Assembly (NCBI GenBank): GCA_001028025.1
Contig: LDAQ01000053.1
Location: forward strand, 1-25,686
Direction: 5' to 3'
DNA length: 25,686 nt
DNA from: Faecalicatena fissicatena
GTDB taxonomy: Bacteria > Bacillota > Clostridia > Lachnospirales > Lachnospiraceae
In this document: positions 23,705-25,686 of the stretch, in pieces
Numbering within the stretch: position 1 is the first letter of the stretch
How the letters are laid out: each line of letters begins with the position of its first letter
Program-made: the position numbers and the translations under genes
The notes under the pieces: generated by a model
Databases searched by the model: none
What the model was told of the DNA's origin: nothing
The model's input: only the letters and a program-made list of their open reading frames with translations

Positions 23705-24361
23705 ATGATAGTAGATGAACGTATCGTTACATTCATCAATTCCATGGAGACAGAGAACAGTGAAATACTGGAAGCCATTGAGAGGGAAGCTCTGGAGACT
23801 CAAGTTCCGATCATAAGAAAAGAAATGCAGAGCTTCCTCAAGGTGCTTATCACCATACAAAAACCTATGCGCATTCTCGAAGTAGGGACTGCCGTAGGTT
23901 TCTCTGCGTTATTGATGAGTGAATATGCCCCGGACGGGTGCGAAATTACGACAATTGAAAAGTATGAAAAAAGAATCCCGATTGCACGCGGGAACTTTAG
24001 AAGAGCCGGGAAGGAAAATCAGATCACTCTTCTGGAGGGAGATGCCTTCGAGGTGCTGAAAAGCCTGGAGGGAAGCTTTGACTTTATTTTTATGGATGCG
24101 GCCAAGGGACAATACATTCACTTTATGCCCGAGGTTCTGAGACTTCTGGCAGACGGCGGCACTCTTGTATCTGACAACGTGCTGCAGGACGGGGATATCA
24201 TAGAATCCCGTTTTGCCGTGGAACGCAGAAACCGCACCATCCACGCGAGGATGCGGGAATATCTGTATGAACTGAAGCATAAGGAAGAGCTGATAACATC
24301 TGTCCTGCCGTTGGGTGACGGGGTAGCAGTCAGCACAAAAAAGAGTATTGTAAAACAATGA
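23705..24361 (+). CDS. trmR: tRNA 5-hydroxyuridine methyltransferase TrmR (O-methyltransferase)
   Basis: A 218-residue class I SAM-dependent O-methyltransferase of the YrrM/COMT-like family. The SAM site is EVGTAVGFSALL (59-70), with the metal-binding FMDAAKGQY (129-137) and SDNVLQDG (156-163). In Bacillus, YrrM (TrmR) methylates 5-hydroxyuridine at tRNA position 34 to give mo5U. The U32-family gene directly downstream is the TrhP hydroxylation protein, so this context strongly supports the TrmR identity. The start lies three bases after the rnj stop and is probably coupled. Confidence 0.88.
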   Translation: MIVDERIVTFINSMETENSEILEAIEREALETQVPIIRKEMQSFLKVLITIQKPMRILEVGTAVGFSALLMSEYAPDGCEITTIEKYEKRIPIARGNFRRAGKENQITLLEGDAFEVLKSLEGSFDFIFMDAAKGQYIHFMPEVLRLLADGGTLVSDNVLQDGDIIESRFAVERRNRTIHARMREYLYELKHKEELITSVLPLGDGVAVSTKKSIVKQ

Positions 24362-24430
24362 GATGAGAAATTGTATGACAGTCGCGTCGCAGACGTTTGA
24401 TACTGGAAATGATACGGAAGGGAAAATGAA

Positions 24431-25654
24431 ATGGGAAGACATCCTGAACTTTTGATTCCGGCGAGCAGTCTGGAAGTGTTAAAAACAGCAGTAATATTCG
24501 GGGCAGATGCCGTATACATCGGTGGAGAGGCGTTCGGGCTCCGTGCAAAGGCGAAGAATTTCTCCATGGAAGATATGAGGCAGGGGATCGCTTTTGCCCA
24601 TGAGCATGGTGTAAAAGTCTATGTGACAGCAAATATACTGGCTCATAACAGCGATCTGGCCGGAGTAAGGGAGTATTTTGAGGAGCTGAAAGATATAAAG
24701 CCGGACGGCCTGATTATAGCCGATCCTGGTGTGTTTGAGATTGCCAAAGAAGTGTGTCCCGAGATTGAACGTCACATCAGCACCCAGGCAAACAACACGA
24801 ACTATGGCACCTATAATTTTTGGCACAAACAGGGGGCAAGCCGTGTTGTTTCTGCAAGAGAGCTTTCTCTGGAAGAACTTAAGGAACTGCGCGCCAATAT
24901 CCCGGAAGATCTGGAAATAGAAACCTTCATCCACGGCGCCATGTGTATCTCTTATTCCGGCAGATGCCTGCTCAGCAATTATTTCACCGGCCGGGATGCC
25001 AACCAGGGTTCCTGTACCCACCCCTGCCGCTGGAAATACGCAGTCGTGGAGGAAACAAGGCCCGGAGAGTATATGCCGGTCTATGAGAACGAGAGAGGCA
25101 CCTATATCTTCAACTCAAAAGACCTGTGTATGATAGAACACATCCCGGAACTTCTGGAAGCGGGTATAGACAGCCTGAAGATAGAAGGCCGCATGAAAAC
25201 CGCCCTGTACGTGGCAACTGTAGCCAGAACCTACCGCAAAGCCATCGACGACTACCAGAAAGACCCGGAACTGTACCGCAAAAACATGCCATGGTATCTG
25301 GAGCAGATCTCAAACTGCACATACCGTCAGTTTACCACCGGTTTCTTCTTCGGAAAACCGGATGAGACAACTCAGATCTACGACAGCAACACCTATGTAA
25401 AAGAGTACACCTATCTCGGAATCATCGGTCCGGAGAAAGATGGCCTGTACAGAATAGAACAGAGAAACAAATTTTCCGTAGGCGAAACAATAGAAATCAT
25501 GAAGCCAAACGGAGAGAATATAGAAACAACCGTACTTCAGATCATAAACGAAGAGGGGGAGGAACAGGAGAGCGCACCACACTCCAAACAAGTACTCCAT
25601 ATCAAGCTGAGCCAAACCCCCCAACAGTTTGATATTCTTCGGCGCAGGGAGTAG
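24431..25654 (+). CDS. trhP: tRNA U34 hydroxylation protein TrhP (peptidase U32 family)
   Basis: A 407-residue U32-family protein. The signature region FIHGAMCISYSGRCLLSNYF lies at 166-185, followed by Cys195 and Cys199 (SCTHPCRW); Cys172 and Cys179 complete the four conserved cysteines. The N-terminal half is TIM-barrel-like (ADAVYIGGEAFGLRAKAKNF). Older annotation calls these collagenase-like peptidases, but the TrhP branch works with prephenate-dependent chemistry to hydroxylate U34. GGAAGGG is nine bases before the ATG. The next base run after the stop begins a repeat-like sequence at the window edge. The C-terminal domain ends in LSQTPQQFDILRRRE, so the gene is complete. Confidence 0.9.
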   Translation: MGRHPELLIPASSLEVLKTAVIFGADAVYIGGEAFGLRAKAKNFSMEDMRQGIAFAHEHGVKVYVTANILAHNSDLAGVREYFEELKDIKPDGLIIADPGVFEIAKEVCPEIERHISTQANNTNYGTYNFWHKQGASRVVSARELSLEELKELRANIPEDLEIETFIHGAMCISYSGRCLLSNYFTGRDANQGSCTHPCRWKYAVVEETRPGEYMPVYENERGTYIFNSKDLCMIEHIPELLEAGIDSLKIEGRMKTALYVATVARTYRKAIDDYQKDPELYRKNMPWYLEQISNCTYRQFTTGFFFGKPDETTQIYDSNTYVKEYTYLGIIGPEKDGLYRIEQRNKFSVGETIEIMKPNGENIETTVLQIINEEGEEQESAPHSKQVLHIKLSQTPQQFDILRRRE

Positions 25655-25686
25655 AGGGGCCGCTCCGCGAAATGAGCACCGTGAAG
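25650..25686 (+). repeat. Possible start of a second copy of the 1742-2040 element (cut by window end)
   Basis: The bases after the trhP stop resemble the left edge of the large palindrome at 1738-1769: both have GAGGGGC, GCTCCG, G and AATG in the same order with one inserted C, ending in GTAAG versus GTGAAG. The visible length, 37 nt, is too short for certainty. Both copies start at or just after a gene's stop codon. Confidence 0.35.

Overview
The window looks like a chromosomal segment of a Gram-positive anaerobe of the Clostridia, most likely Lachnospiraceae. The reasons are strong AGGAGG-type ribosome binding sites, moderate GC, a DUF4179-type anti-sigma factor, an HPr-like protein without the active histidine, and a conserved ireB-ruvX-DUF1292 trio. 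This placement rests on protein families and gene order seen by eye, not on a search. No rRNA, tRNA, CRISPR array or intact insertion sequence was recognised. Almost all genes are on the + strand; only the HPr-like gene is on the - strand.

Layout. (1) 1-1735: an ECF-type sigma factor and its membrane anti-sigma factor. (2) About 1742-2040: a gene-free stretch filled by a large imperfect palindrome with ~98-nt arms, whose loop holds two more hairpins (a predicted three-way junction). (3) 2131-3588: an HxlR-type regulator, a clear operator/promoter, a small flavin-binding (PNPOx-like) protein, a 5'-truncated chloramphenicol acetyltransferase-like gene that starts right after the previous stop codon, and a 43-codon ORF. 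(4) 3664-4992: a sodium:alanine/glycine symporter. (5) 5088-11498: a tightly packed molybdenum cofactor operon: mogA/moaB-like, a MOSC-E1 (MoeB/ThiF-like) fusion, moaA, a free-standing MOSC protein, moeA, and a second moeA fused to a periplasmic-binding-protein-like domain. MoaC, MoaD, MoaE and molybdate uptake genes are not in the window. (6) 11521-13981: an EamA/DMT exporter and a MATE exporter. (7) 13978-18253: translation and tRNA-thiolation genes: prmA, rsmE, a short cysteine desulfurase and thiI. (8) 18266-18695: a bidirectional terminator and the - strand HPr-like gene with its promoter. (9) 18737-25654: mtaB, ireB, ruvX, a DUF1292 gene, a fur-family regulator, rnj (RNase J), trmR and trhP.

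How the genes work together. The mo genes cover pterin cyclisation (MoaA), activation of a sulfur carrier (E1 fusion), adenylylation (Mog) and metal insertion (MoeA), with MOSC proteins as likely sulfur- or cofactor-handling partners. The desulfurase next to a ThiI without a rhodanese domain matches the Bacillus-type NifZ-ThiI pair for 4-thiouridine. MtaB, ThiI, TrmR and TrhP make the right half of the window rich in tRNA modification. TrhP (U34 hydroxylation) next to TrmR (O-methylation of ho5U34) is the known mo5U34 pathway pair.

The least explained signals are the large palindrome at 1742-2040, a possible start of a related copy at the right edge, and two related 32-34 bp palindromes at 12446 and 17017. 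The MOSC-E1 fusion without visible MoaD and the histidine-less HPr are the most interesting protein-level features.
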